From contig JACQFN010000018.1 in the NCBI GenBank assembly GCA_016200045.1, positions 124,001-188,000 of the forward strand: 64,000 nt of DNA. Reading direction: 5' to 3'. A model generated the notes under the pieces. It did no database searches. It saw only the letters and a program-made list of their open reading frames with translations, and had not been told where the DNA came from. The position numbers and the translations under genes are program-made. How positions within the stretch are numbered: the stretch's first letter is position 1; each line of letters begins with the position of its first letter. Of this stretch, positions 40,503-49,151 are shown piece by piece. Origin of the DNA: Nitrososphaerota archaeon. Its GTDB lineage: Archaea; Thermoproteota; Nitrososphaeria; Nitrososphaerales; Gagatemarchaeaceae.

Positions 40503-41195
40503 ATGGACATGCTCGCCCCTGCGCTGAAGGGAGTCGCAAGGGAACTCTCGAAGTCCATCTCCTCCGGCTCGACCATCGGGCTCGGGAGCGGCTCGACCGT
40601 GGCGGGGCTGATGGACGAGATTGCCCCCCTTCTGGTCGCAGGCTCGAAGCAGGTGAACGGGGTCCCCACCTCCACCCAGATCGAGCTCGTCGCGAGGAGG
40701 AACGGGATAAGGCTCGTCCCCTTCTCTGGCGCGGTGGACCTGTGCGTCGACGGGGCGGACCAGGTCGACGAGAGGATGAACCTGCTGAAGGGAGGAGGGG
40801 GTGCCCTCCTGAGGGAGAAGGTCGTGATGGGGAGCGCAAAGAGCGTGGCGATCGTGGCGTCGGCGAAGAAGTTCGTGAAGAGGCTCTGCGAGAAGGGGGT
40901 CCGGGTCCCGGTCGAAGTGGTCCCGATCGCGAGGGAGAGCTCGAAGGCGAGGATCTCCCTGCTTGGCGGAGTCCCGGAGGAAAGGCTCCTCCCGAAGGGA
41001 TACCCGTACTTCACGGAGAACGGGAACATGATCCTGGACACGATGTTCGAGCCTTTGGACGACCCGGTCGCGATGGAGTCGAAACTGAAGGCCGTTCCCG
41101 GGGTGGCGGAAGTCGGGATCTTCACGTTCAAGCCCCTGACAGTTTACAGGCTCAACGACGATGGAACTTTCGACGTCTTGAAGTGGCGCGATTAG
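40503..41195 (+). CDS. rpiA: Ribose-5-phosphate isomerase A
   Basis: This enzyme of the non-oxidative pentose phosphate pathway interconverts ribose-5- and ribulose-5-phosphate. It shows IGLGSGSTVAGL, LCVDGADQVDE, LLKGGGGALLREKVV and the C-terminal TMFEPLDDPVAMESKL. The 230-residue length is typical of RpiA. The ATG abuts the previous stop. In an archaeon it supports ribose supply for nucleotides. Confidence 0.93.
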   Translation: MDMLAPALKGVARELSKSISSGSTIGLGSGSTVAGLMDEIAPLLVAGSKQVNGVPTSTQIELVARRNGIRLVPFSGAVDLCVDGADQVDERMNLLKGGGGALLREKVVMGSAKSVAIVASAKKFVKRLCEKGVRVPVEVVPIARESSKARISLLGGVPEERLLPKGYPYFTENGNMILDTMFEPLDDPVAMESKLKAVPGVAEVGIFTFKPLTVYRLNDDGTFDVLKWRD

Positions 41196-41231
41196 ACTTA
41201 TAACATCCTTTCAAAGAAGAAACGCCCAACA

Positions 41232-41660
41232 TTGACAAGAGACGCCGGCTACAAGTCCGCTCCTATCGACCCGAACTTCATGTCGAAGACCGACCAGTTC
41301 CCCCTGACCGGAGACCACAACAACCACAAGGTAAGGGCCGCGGGCGCGTTGAGGATGGACGGGGAGGGGAAGCCCTACCCCACGACCCAGGGGCTCCACG
41401 GGACCGCTGTGGCGGTCGACTGGGAATCATGCGTAGCGGACGGGGTCTGCATGGACGTCTGCCCAGTGTTCGTCTTCGAATGGAACCTGAACCCCGGACA
41501 GGCCGGGACGGGGAAGGACAAGATCGTCGAGCAGGGGACCCCCGAGTGGGACCAGTACAGGACCGACAAGTCAGACCCGATAAGGGAGAGCGACTGCATC
41601 TACTGCATGGCGTGTGAGACTTCTTGCCCTACACAGAGTATCAAGATCACTCAGCCCTAA
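41232..41660 (+). CDS. Zinc-containing ferredoxin
   Basis: This dicluster ferredoxin has the N-terminal zinc-binding region GDHNNHKVRAAG. Its first cluster motif is CVADGVCMDVCP, with an aspartate at the place of one cysteine (a [3Fe-4S] type site), and the second cluster is CIYCMACETSCP ([4Fe-4S]). The pattern matches zinc ferredoxins of Sulfolobales and Thermoplasma, which carry electrons from oxoacid oxidoreductases. The TTG at 41232 follows the TATA-like cttataac near 41196-41203. It is 142 residues long. The end overlaps the convergent endonuclease gene by 14 bases. Confidence 0.88.
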   Translation: MTRDAGYKSAPIDPNFMSKTDQFPLTGDHNNHKVRAAGALRMDGEGKPYPTTQGLHGTAVAVDWESCVADGVCMDVCPVFVFEWNLNPGQAGTGKDKIVEQGTPEWDQYRTDKSDPIRESDCIYCMACETSCPTQSIKITQP

Positions 41661-42708
41661 TCGGATGAGTCTTCAGATAGTGTTGCTCGGCTGACTGAAC
41701 GAAAGCCCGAACATCCTCTTTGATTTCCGCCCGGATTCCCTTCACGACCCCCCCTACATTCATGAAGTCGAGGTCCTTCGAAAGAGTCGACGCCAGTTCC
41801 GCCTTGCGGACTTTCTCCTGATGCCTTGGTTTGACCTTTCCCAAGAGGACCTGGACCTCTCGGACACCCCAAGAGGAGAGTTGCCAGTAATCTGATCGGT
41901 GAACAATTCCAAACTTTTTCGTCTTGTACCCCGCGTGCTTGTTTCTACGAAGACTGCTTCGATGCCCTAGCCGGGTCAGCTCACTTTGGACCCAGCTCAG
42001 CAGGGGAAGGTCACATCCATAGTAGTCCATGAAAGTGGTCACCTTTCCGTTATTTGTCTTCGTGATCACTATGGAGCCGTCTGAGTCCAACAGACCTGCC
42101 ATGAAGGAGCAAACCGTCGCATCAGTTGAGCCAACCCAAGCCAGAGCTTCTCCTGAGTCCCAAAGCAGAAAAGAAAAAGTGTCGTCAAGAATGACCGCCA
42201 GATTCCACTCGTACGAGTTCATGTCCTTCTTGTACCTCGGCATCTGGTAGACGTGACCGTGTCTGCCGAATAACTCATGGAACAGGCGAGCCATTGCCGG
42301 ATGTGTTGTGCTGGTCGTTACTTTCACGACACCTCTCCATGGCTTGGAAGCGGTCAGGTCGCCTCGTTTCAGGCCCATTAAGTACGCCTTGTCCTCGTCG
42401 GTCCCGTCGAACGGCCTCCGCTCGTACTTCCTCCGCTTCTCCCTCATCGCCTTGAGCCTCGCCTCCTCGAAAGGGCGGGCCGGGACCCCTAGCTCGCGGC
42501 ATAGCCATGACGTGTACCCGCTCGTTTTGTTTCCGATCAGCCTTGCTATGTCGGAGAGCGAGACACCCTGCTCGACGTGGGTCTTCAGCAGGTATCCCCT
42601 TATGGCCGCCCTTGGGCCTTCGTCAAGCGACCTGATGCTCAGTCCTTTGGTCCTGAGGAGGGGGAGGACCCGCGCGTCTTCCTTCTCGCCGGCGGCCAAC
42701 AATTCCAA
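41647..42708 (-). CDS. Freestanding LAGLIDADG homing endonuclease with N-terminal HTH-like region
   Basis: The 353-residue protein has an N-terminal HTH-like region (SLSDIARLIGNKTSGYTSWL, residues 50-69) and two dodecapeptide motifs: a diverged one (YLMGLKRGD, 109-117) and a good one (FMAGLLDSDGS, 202-212). Both are followed by the basic and aromatic segments usual for monomeric LAGLIDADG nucleases. Base composition over the distal two thirds looks lower in GC than neighbours, consistent with recent gain. The start is one of several TTG codons (42708, 42702, 42699), with gctaaatacgcc as the likely TATA. It is not inside an intron or intein. Its end overlaps the ferredoxin gene. Confidence 0.82.
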   Translation of the reverse strand: MELLAAGEKEDARVLPLLRTKGLSIRSLDEGPRAAIRGYLLKTHVEQGVSLSDIARLIGNKTSGYTSWLCRELGVPARPFEEARLKAMREKRRKYERRPFDGTDEDKAYLMGLKRGDLTASKPWRGVVKVTTSTTHPAMARLFHELFGRHGHVYQMPRYKKDMNSYEWNLAVILDDTFSFLLWDSGEALAWVGSTDATVCSFMAGLLDSDGSIVITKTNNGKVTTFMDYYGCDLPLLSWVQSELTRLGHRSSLRRNKHAGYKTKKFGIVHRSDYWQLSSWGVREVQVLLGKVKPRHQEKVRKAELASTLSKDLDFMNVGGVVKGIRAEIKEDVRAFVQSAEQHYLKTHPIRAE

Positions 42709-42834
42709 GAATCATTGGCGTATTTAGCGCCCATCTCGGCAAAATCGCGGACGGCCTCTCGGGGAGGAGGAGCGGCCTGCCGGCGTCCTGGTAGAACGAG
42801 TGAGTTTAAGCGAAAGGGGATTTGGGGGCGACTG

Positions 42835-43707
42835 TTGGTCAACCTCAGGGCATACTCCCTCCTCGTCACGCTTTCGGTAATCTGGGGGATGGCTTTCGTC
42901 GCTATCAGGGTCGCCGATTTCGAGCTGTCCGCCGTGAACCTGACCCTGCTCAGGTGGCTGATCGTGAGCGGGTCGTTCGCTGTCCTCTACCCGTTCATCG
43001 GGAAGCCTAAGGTCCCCTTCGAAAGGAAGGACGCTCCGAGGCTCCTCGTGGTCGCGTTCGCGACCGTCGCCGCCTACCATCTCGCCCTGAACTTTTCGGA
43101 AAAGATAGTCAACGCGTCGCTCGCGGGGCTCCTGATCTCGCTCGCTCCTCTGTTCGTGGTGATACTGTCCGCCCTCGTCCTCAAGGAGAAGATTGGCAGG
43201 ACCCTCAGGGTGGCGCTGCTGCTGGCGCTCGCCGGGGCGGTGACGATATCCCTCCCCGACCTGAGCCTCGGCTCGGGGGGGATCCTGGGGCCGCTCCTGG
43301 TCGTGGTTGCGAGCCTCTCGAGCGCTGTGAACACAGTCCTGTCGAAGCCCCTGGTCCTGAAGTACGGCCCCTTCCCCGTCGCCATCTGGGGGGCGCTCCT
43401 CGGGACGGCGATGCTCCTCCCCCTCGCGTCCGGGTCTCTTTTGCGGGAGGCCGCCACGCTCTCCGTGAATGGATGGACGTCCGTGCTCTACCTCTCTCTC
43501 CTCAGCACAGTGCTTGCCAACCTGATTTTCTATACCCTGGTCGGGAGGGGGGCGCTGTCGAGGCTCGGGGTACAGCTTTACCTCGTCCCGCTCGTCAGCG
43601 TTATCGGCGGGGTCGCGATCCTCCACGAGTCCCTGGTCGTCGAGACTGTGGCGGGAGGGGCTCTGCTCCTCGTCGCGGTCGGCCTGACGACGAGGGTCAG
43701 GCACTAA
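42835..43707 (+). CDS. EamA/DMT-family membrane transporter (second)
   Basis: This ten-helix transporter of two EamA repeats has VIWGMAFVAIRVADFELSAV at the start, the ALVLKEKIGRTLR loop at the end of repeat one and ILHESLVVETVAGG in repeat two. The substrate is unknown. The TTG at 42835 is chosen because gtttaagcg at 42804-42812 lies 28 bases before it. The long open frame further upstream overlaps the endonuclease gene and has no membrane character. It is unrelated in sequence to the copy at 1.9 kb beyond family level. Confidence 0.82.
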   Translation: MVNLRAYSLLVTLSVIWGMAFVAIRVADFELSAVNLTLLRWLIVSGSFAVLYPFIGKPKVPFERKDAPRLLVVAFATVAAYHLALNFSEKIVNASLAGLLISLAPLFVVILSALVLKEKIGRTLRVALLLALAGAVTISLPDLSLGSGGILGPLLVVVASLSSAVNTVLSKPLVLKYGPFPVAIWGALLGTAMLLPLASGSLLREAATLSVNGWTSVLYLSLLSTVLANLIFYTLVGRGALSRLGVQLYLVPLVSVIGGVAILHESLVVETVAGGALLLVAVGLTTRVRH

Positions 43708-43752
43708 TCAGGAAGCGTTTTATCCGCCCGCCGGACGAAAGAGGCGGAATCC

Positions 43753-44136
43753 GTGGAAGAAGACGTAGAGATCAAGCTCATCGAAAGGAGGAAGCTGGAG
43801 GCGCTGAGGAAGAGGATCAAGACCGCGGCGGCTCCTCCCAGGCCCGAGAAGACCGACAGGGAGGTGGTCGAGTCGATGCTGTACGACCGGGGTGATGAAG
43901 TCCTCGACGCCGCCTATTCCTTCTTCCCCGCCCAGACGGAAAGGCTGGTGAAGGAGATCTCCGGGATGGTCCGGGACGGTAGGCTGAAGGACAGGGTCTC
44001 GGGGGGGGAACTTTACTCCATCTTCAGGCAGCTTGGGCTCAGGTTCAACCTGAAGACATCGATCAAGGTCCAGGACAAGGGGAAGCTGGTCGACCTGAGC
44101 GAGAAGCTGGCGCGGACAGAGGGGGGGAGCGGCTGA
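43753..44136 (+). CDS. PDCD5-family DNA-binding protein
   Basis: The protein of 127 residues belongs to the archaeal PDCD5/TFAR19 family: an N-terminal charged helix (KLIERRKLEALRKRIK), a compact helical core and the C-terminal GELYSIFRQLGLRFNLKTSIK followed by a lysine-rich stretch. Archaeal members bind double-stranded DNA, and their biological role is not settled. The start is a GTG at 43753 after a TATA-like ttttatcc. It precedes the PAC2-family gene by 17 bases. Confidence 0.85.
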   Translation: MEEDVEIKLIERRKLEALRKRIKTAAAPPRPEKTDREVVESMLYDRGDEVLDAAYSFFPAQTERLVKEISGMVRDGRLKDRVSGGELYSIFRQLGLRFNLKTSIKVQDKGKLVDLSEKLARTEGGSG

Positions 44137-44153
44137 CGGCCACCTCCGGCGTA

Positions 44154-44906
44154 GTGCGCGAGACAGTCTTTTCCACTCCCAGGACGGCGAGGCCCGTCCT
44201 AGTTTGCGGGCTCCCCGGGAGCGGGTATGTGGGGAAGCTGGCGGCTGACCATCTCGTCGAGCTCTTCGGGCTGAAGAGGGTGGCGGAATACCGCACCCGG
44301 ACCTTCCCGCCGCAGCTGAACGTCGGCGCGGACGGGGTCGGGGTCATGCCGAAGGGGGAGCTGTTCTACGGGAAGGGGGGAAAGGGGGCGGGGGTCTTCG
44401 TCTTCACCGCAGACGCCCAGCCGACCACCTCCGAGGGGGAGTACGAGCTCTCGGACAAGGTGGTGGGGTTCGTGAAGAAGTGCGGGGTCAAGAAGGTCTA
44501 CGCCCTGGCGGCGTACATTACGGGCTCCTTTTCGACGGCTTCGAAGGTCTACGGGGCTGCGACGTCTGAGGGGATGCTGAAGGACCTGTCGGCGGGAGGG
44601 GCGACCCTGATGAAGGACGGAGGGATCAGCGGGATGAACGGGCTACTGATCGGGATGGCGTCCCTTCGGGGGCTGCACGGGGCGTGCCTCATGGGGGAGA
44701 CGTCGGGGTACGTCGTCGACGCCGGGGCGTCGCAGGCGGTCCTGGAGCTCCTTTCGAAGCTGACGGGGATCCCGATAGACACCTCGAAGCTCAAGGAGAA
44801 GGCGGATGAGACTCAGAAGATGATCAGCCAGCTCCAGAGCATGTCCGAGCAGGAAAGGGAGACTGCGCCTCCACCCAGCCGCGAAAGGCCCGGCTACATC
44901 GGCTAG
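44154..44906 (+). CDS. PAC2-family protein (proteasome assembly chaperone-like)
   Basis: The 250-residue protein carries the PAC2 domain pattern: VLVCGLPGSGYVGKLAADHL, GVFVFTADAQPT, and ALAAYITGSFS followed by the SGMNGLLIGMASLRG and CLMGETSGY region. Archaeal homologues relate to proteasome assembly chaperones, and the window encodes two proteasome beta subunits, though far away. The C-terminus is a helical tail (DETQKMISQLQSMSEQE). The GTG start at 44154 is a best guess. It overlaps the convergent rtcB gene by four bases. Confidence 0.85.
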   Translation: MRETVFSTPRTARPVLVCGLPGSGYVGKLAADHLVELFGLKRVAEYRTRTFPPQLNVGADGVGVMPKGELFYGKGGKGAGVFVFTADAQPTTSEGEYELSDKVVGFVKKCGVKKVYALAAYITGSFSTASKVYGAATSEGMLKDLSAGGATLMKDGGISGMNGLLIGMASLRGLHGACLMGETSGYVVDAGASQAVLELLSKLTGIPIDTSKLKEKADETQKMISQLQSMSEQERETAPPPSRERPGYIG

Positions 44907-47860
44907 CCTTTGATGTTCCCGACCGGCCGGAGTGCGACGACCTTCTTGGATATCCCGGCCCTGTCCATGGTCTCTACGACCTCGGAGATGTCCTTGTACG
45001 CCATCCCGGCTTCCTCCGCGAGGCCGTCCATGGTGGCGGCCTTCACGTAGATCCCGCGTTCGAGCATCTTCCTCTGCAGGTCGGCGCCCCTGACCGTCCG
45101 CTTGGCTGCGGTCCTCGACATCGTCCTCCCCGAGCCGTGGGCCGTCGACCCGAAGGTGTCCTCCATCGCCTTGGCGGTCCCGACCAGGAGGTAGGAGCCG
45201 GTCTCCATCGAGCCCCCTATGATCACCGGCTGTCCGATGCTTCTGTACGGGGAGGGGATGTCCGGGTGCCCCGGCCCGAAGCTCCGGGTCGCCCCCTTCC
45301 TGTGGACGAGCAACTCCTTTGTGGTCCCGTCGTAGGTGTGCCTTTCGACCTTCGCGACGTTGTGGCAGACGTCGTAGACCAGGCGCATCTCCATCGACTC
45401 GGCGTCCCTGTGGAAGACCTGGGAGAACGCGTCCCTCACCTTCTGGACTATGATCTGCCTGTTGGTGAAGGCCATGTTCGCGGCGCAGACCATCGCGCCG
45501 TAGTAGTCCTGCCCCTCCTTCGAGGAGAACGGGGCGCAGGCGAGCTCCCTGTCCCTCACGGCCAGGCCGTACTTCCTCATGGCCCCGTCGAATACCCGGA
45601 GGTAGTCGCTCCCTATCTGGTGGCCGAACCCCCTGCTCCCGCAGTGGACCATGACCAAGACCTGGTCGTCGTGGACGATCCCGAATTTCTGCCCGAGGTC
45701 TTTGTCGAAGTGCCTGGCCGGGTCGACGACCTGTATCTCGAGATAGTGGTTCCCGGACCCGAGGGTCCCAAGCTGGTCGATACCCCTGCTCCGGGCCTGC
45801 CTGCTGACCTTCGATGGGTCCGCGCCCTTGATGAAGCCCCCCTCTTCGACGTGCCCCGGGTCGTCCTTCCAGGCGAGCCCGTTCTCCGCGCACCATTTCA
45901 CTCCGTACCTCATGACCTCGTCGAACTGCGATTCGGTGATCCTGAGGGTCCCCTTGACGCCCACACCGGCGGGGACGAGCCTGAACATGAGGTCCACCAG
46001 TTCCTTTACCTTTGGTCTGACCTCGGAATAACGCAAAGAGGTCGAAATGAGGCGCATTCCGCAATTGGAGACCACTATCCCGTCTGAGATGAAGTTGTGC
46101 TCGGGGTCGCCTATGGTCACATCGTAGACTTGTCCCTCGTAGGGCACCGATTCGAGCGAGTCGATACTGTCGAATATCAGACCGGTCTTGCCAGCCTCCC
46201 TTTCCGAACAGTACTGCTCGAACTTGGTGGACTGCCAAACCCGTGCCTTCCCCCTGCTGCTCCAGATCGAATGCCGGATGAAGCTGGGACCTGCGGTGGG
46301 CGTGGAGAGCGATTCGACTGTCTTTGATGCGCCAACTCCGGCCGCATACGTCTGAATCGCCTTCAGCCGGACGGCGTTCCTTTCCTCCCGGATGGACTCG
46401 TTGTGGACGATGAACGACACTGCCAGGCTTGCGATCCTCTGCTTGCCGCGATTGTAGAGATACCCAACCTTGCTCAGGAAACCGAGCAGGTTCTTGACGT
46501 TAGATAGGACCCCGGCCCGGACGCCGATGGAGAGCCCATCCACCCCGGCGTAGTCATAGCCCTCGACCCTGGTGGGCTCGGTTGACTCAATTCCCAAGGA
46601 CCCGAGAAGGGCGGTGAAATCAGCGACGAGTTCCTTTGCGTTCGCTTCGAGAGTGGCGAGCTTGTTAACGCTGAAGAGCAGCATCTGGAAATCGTATCCG
46701 TTCACGGTCGTTGGCGTCGAGAGCTCTGCCCCGAAATACGCGGCCAAGAAGAGTCTCTTCTGCCAGTCCTCTGAGGCGAACAACCACCTCGGGAGCCTGT
46801 ATTCCACCGAAGCCTTCTTGCCGTACGGCGCCCCGAGGGCGACCATGAGGACTGCAAAGGCAGTGGAGGAGCTGTAGAGCGAATCTTCCTTGAAGTCGAA
46901 CTCCGAAGTCCCATACTTCGTGTTCATCCTGTGATGCCTCTGTCTGCTGTAGGAGTGGGACTCGAACCCGATTTCTGCCAGGTCCAGCTTGATGTCAAGA
47001 AGGTCCTCTGCCTTTCCGAAGAAGGAGACGTACTGTCCCTTTTTGACCCTGGGGATGGAAGCGTCACCGAAGATGAACCCCAGTAGCTTCAGGAGCTGGC
47101 TCACCTTGGGGTCGTTCAGAAGAATCCTGTCGAGACCCCGCCTCCTGAGCTGGTTCATTACCAGGCCCCGCGCATTCCCTGCTCCGGTGATTCCCATCTT
47201 GTCCATAGCCTGATTCAGCGTCTCGGCAGAAACGAGTTCGATGCCTGCGGGGCTCGAACGAGGGTACCCGGTGAACCCGGAGGAGACCACTTGATCTTCC
47301 AACGAGAGGTCACCCGCGGGGACCATTCCTCTCCGAGTCTGAACTGGATGGTCAGCCGTGGCCAACAACGTCTTTCCTGCCTTCGTCCTAATCTTGACCA
47401 GGGCTCCTGATTCCCAACGAGATTCCTTCAGGATCGACTTCGTTCTTCGGAGACGACCCCCGCTCGGGTCGTAGGTGATGAAGCCCTGTGTCCTAGCGTC
47501 CAATTCTGAGATCTTCGTCCATGTGCCGTCGCCATCGTACACCTTGGAATCGGGGTGGAGGCAATTAATGTCGAAACCTATTCCTCCAGGCGATATGACC
47601 CCATTTTCAGGCTCAAATGCCGCAACACCCCCGATCGGGAACCCGTAGCCCCAATGGGCATCGGCCATGGCGTAGGCGTGGCGGACGATCCCCGGGAGAC
47701 AGGCGACGTTGGTTAGCTGTTCGAAGACCCCGTCGTCCATTCCCTCGAGGAGCTTCCTGCTGGCGTAGACCCTGGCAGGAACGTTCATTCCGGGCTTGAA
47801 CGTGGTCGGGATCTCCCATGACACCTCGGATATCTGCCTTGTCGATTCGGGGATGGGCAT
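44903..47860 (-). CDS. rtcB: tRNA-splicing ligase RtcB, interrupted by an intein
   Basis: RtcB joins RNA with 2',3'-cyclic phosphate or 3'-phosphate ends to 5'-OH ends, using GTP and Mn2+. The precursor is 985 residues. Residues 1-99 and 600-985 form the ligase (485 residues, normal size), with motifs ADAHWGYGFPIGGVAA, GGIGFDIN followed by CGMR, SGNHYLEIQ and the C-terminal GRTMSRTAAKR. Residues 100-599 are an intein inserted exactly before the metal-binding Cys of the DINCG motif. The gene lies directly downstream of the archease gene on the same strand, and archease is the known activator of RtcB. It overlaps the PAC2 gene end by four bases. Confidence 0.95.
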   Translation of the reverse strand: MPIPESTRQISEVSWEIPTTFKPGMNVPARVYASRKLLEGMDDGVFEQLTNVACLPGIVRHAYAMADAHWGYGFPIGGVAAFEPENGVISPGGIGFDINCLHPDSKVYDGDGTWTKISELDARTQGFITYDPSGGRLRRTKSILKESRWESGALVKIRTKAGKTLLATADHPVQTRRGMVPAGDLSLEDQVVSSGFTGYPRSSPAGIELVSAETLNQAMDKMGITGAGNARGLVMNQLRRRGLDRILLNDPKVSQLLKLLGFIFGDASIPRVKKGQYVSFFGKAEDLLDIKLDLAEIGFESHSYSRQRHHRMNTKYGTSEFDFKEDSLYSSSTAFAVLMVALGAPYGKKASVEYRLPRWLFASEDWQKRLFLAAYFGAELSTPTTVNGYDFQMLLFSVNKLATLEANAKELVADFTALLGSLGIESTEPTRVEGYDYAGVDGLSIGVRAGVLSNVKNLLGFLSKVGYLYNRGKQRIASLAVSFIVHNESIREERNAVRLKAIQTYAAGVGASKTVESLSTPTAGPSFIRHSIWSSRGKARVWQSTKFEQYCSEREAGKTGLIFDSIDSLESVPYEGQVYDVTIGDPEHNFISDGIVVSNCGMRLISTSLRYSEVRPKVKELVDLMFRLVPAGVGVKGTLRITESQFDEVMRYGVKWCAENGLAWKDDPGHVEEGGFIKGADPSKVSRQARSRGIDQLGTLGSGNHYLEIQVVDPARHFDKDLGQKFGIVHDDQVLVMVHCGSRGFGHQIGSDYLRVFDGAMRKYGLAVRDRELACAPFSSKEGQDYYGAMVCAANMAFTNRQIIVQKVRDAFSQVFHRDAESMEMRLVYDVCHNVAKVERHTYDGTTKELLVHRKGATRSFGPGHPDIPSPYRSIGQPVIIGGSMETGSYLLVGTAKAMEDTFGSTAHGSGRTMSRTAAKRTVRGADLQRKMLERGIYVKAATMDGLAEEAGMAYKDISEVVETMDRAGISKKVVALRPVGNIKG
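46064..47563 (-). mobile_element. Intein inside RtcB (500 residues, LAGLIDADG-containing)
   Basis: The intein begins with Cys (precursor residue 100, CLHPDSKVYDGDG) and ends SDGIVVSN, followed by the +1 Cys of the C-extein. Block B is ATADHPVQT with the conserved Thr and His. The DNase motifs are LGFIFGDAS and FLAAYFGAELS, the second carrying Glu for Asp. Block F is VYDVTIGDPEHNF. The penultimate residue is Ser rather than the usual His, which could slow or modify Asn cyclisation. GC content looks lower than in the exteins. Precise removal restores GGIGFDIN-CGMR. Confidence 0.93.
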
Positions 47861-47926
47861 CAGAGGATCGATTCTCTCGGCAACGACCGAGTTCGTTCTA
47901 TAAGCATTTGTCCGCGGTAAGCAGGG

Positions 47927-48352
47927 TCAGATGTCCAGGACGACCGTCGTGGTCCATGTCCCGCCATGCTTCTTCACTCCGAACATGTGCATGGTCACAG
48001 CCTTCACATCGTTTCGGAGCGCGTGCCTTTTCCTGTCTATCGGCTCACCGCGGAGGATCGCAGACAGCGACCGGTCGTCTCCGGCGACGACTACCCGGAT
48101 ATCCCGGAAGAGGAGGGAGTCTACGTCTTTCATTATGATGAGCTCCGTGAGGAAATCGTAGAGCAGACGGTCGAGCGAGTCTCCGGCAAGTGTGAGCGTC
48201 TTCTCCACCTTTCGGCGGACCCCTCTCCGGTCGACCATCACGTCGGTCATCGCCCTAGCGCAAGACTCGAACAGCCCCGCTTTCGTTTTCGATTCGGCCT
48301 CGAACGCGATGTCCGCTAGAGCCACGTCCGGGAGCAGCCTGTACGGCATCAC
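47927..48352 (-). CDS. Archease, RtcB activator
   Basis: The 141-residue archease assists RtcB guanylylation and turnover. It shows the family C-terminus VKAVTMHMFGVKKHGGTWT with the ending VVLDI, the middle LDRLLYDFLTELIIMKD, and an N-terminus YRLLPDVALADIAF that replaces the usual EHTADIGI with the Asp kept but the His lost. The ATG at 48352 is 26 bases from a TATA element shared with the divergent ligase-like gene. It is followed by rtcB after 66 bases. Confidence 0.9.
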   Translation of the reverse strand: MMPYRLLPDVALADIAFEAESKTKAGLFESCARAMTDVMVDRRGVRRKVEKTLTLAGDSLDRLLYDFLTELIIMKDVDSLLFRDIRVVVAGDDRSLSAILRGEPIDRKRHALRNDVKAVTMHMFGVKKHGGTWTTTVVLDI

Positions 48353-48373
48353 TTCGGGGCATGCCTCCGAACG

Positions 48374-48383
48374 TTCTTAATCT
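48374..48383. promoter_or_regulatory. Shared TATA element between archease-rtcB and the lipoate ligase-like gene
   Basis: The sequence ttcttaatct is centred near 48378, 26 bases from the archease ATG (48352) and 27 bases from the TTG at 48405. An upstream ATG at 48384 would lie only about six bases from this box, which argues against it as the start. Confidence 0.5.
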
Positions 48384-48404
48384 ATGCGGGCCGCGGAGCT
48401 CGCC

Positions 48405-49151
48405 TTGTCCGCGAGGTTCCTTGATTGCACTTTGGGCGACCCATATGCAAATCTGGCCATGGAGGAGGCCCTGTTCAGGCTTGCCGAGACGCCTGCGCTG
48501 AGAGTGTGGGAGAACCAGCGGTCCGTCGTGATAGGGAGGGGGCAGCTCGCGGAGGCAGAGACCGACCTGGATTACTGCAGGCGTTTCGGGGTCCCGGTGG
48601 TGAGGAGGTTCACCGCCGGCGGGACGGTTTACAACGGCCCCGGCAACACGAATTGGACGTTCGTCGTCCCGAGGGGGTCCTCTGGAGGCCTGCCGTTCGA
48701 CCCGGACCCAAAGAGGGTCTTCTCCGCGTTTGCTGAAGTCCTGGTGAAGGCCCTGGGGGCGAACTCCTATAGGGCTTCTTTCGACCCGCCCAACCGAATA
48801 ACCGACGGCGACGGGAACAAGATATCCGGGATGGCCGCATACGTCTCTAGATCGGCCCTGATATGCCACGGGACCCTCCTCTACAAGGCGGACCTGGCAG
48901 AGGTGGAGCGGCTTACGAAAGGGTCGGGGGAAGGCGTTCCCGGTCGCTACCCCAGGAGCAGGCACGCCGTAGTGGCGAACTGCGGGGTGGGAAGGGAAGA
49001 GTTCGTCGGGGCGCTGCGGGACGCATCGGGCGCGAAGGGAGAGGGGCTCCCCACGATCGAAGAGGAGAAGCTTGCAGAGGAGCTGTCGGAAAGGAAATAC
49101 CGGAGGCCCGAATGGAACCTCGGGGACCCGTTCAGCCTAGACTACACCTAG
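48405..49151 (+). CDS. lplA: Lipoate-protein ligase A/BPL-LPL family protein
   Basis: The protein has the BPL/LplA catalytic fold: NLAMEEALFRL near the start, VIGRGQLAEAETD, VVRRFTAGGTVYNGPGN and the lysine motif DGDGNKISGMAAYV followed by ICHGTLLYKADL. It would attach lipoate (or octanoate) to lipoyl domains using ATP. Archaeal LplA often needs a separate C-terminal subunit, which is not seen here. The TTG at 48405 gives 248 residues and fits the shared TATA box; the ATG at 48384 is an alternative. The end overlaps the convergent kbl gene by 15 bases. Confidence 0.85.
   Translation: MSARFLDCTLGDPYANLAMEEALFRLAETPALRVWENQRSVVIGRGQLAEAETDLDYCRRFGVPVVRRFTAGGTVYNGPGNTNWTFVVPRGSSGGLPFDPDPKRVFSAFAEVLVKALGANSYRASFDPPNRITDGDGNKISGMAAYVSRSALICHGTLLYKADLAEVERLTKGSGEGVPGRYPRSRHAVVANCGVGREEFVGALRDASGAKGEGLPTIEEEKLAEELSERKYRRPEWNLGDPFSLDYT

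Noticed and set aside
44643-46238. 531-codon open frame on the minus strand within rtcB
   Set aside because: It is an out-of-frame shadow of the RtcB C-extein, Arg/Gly-rich and without domains.
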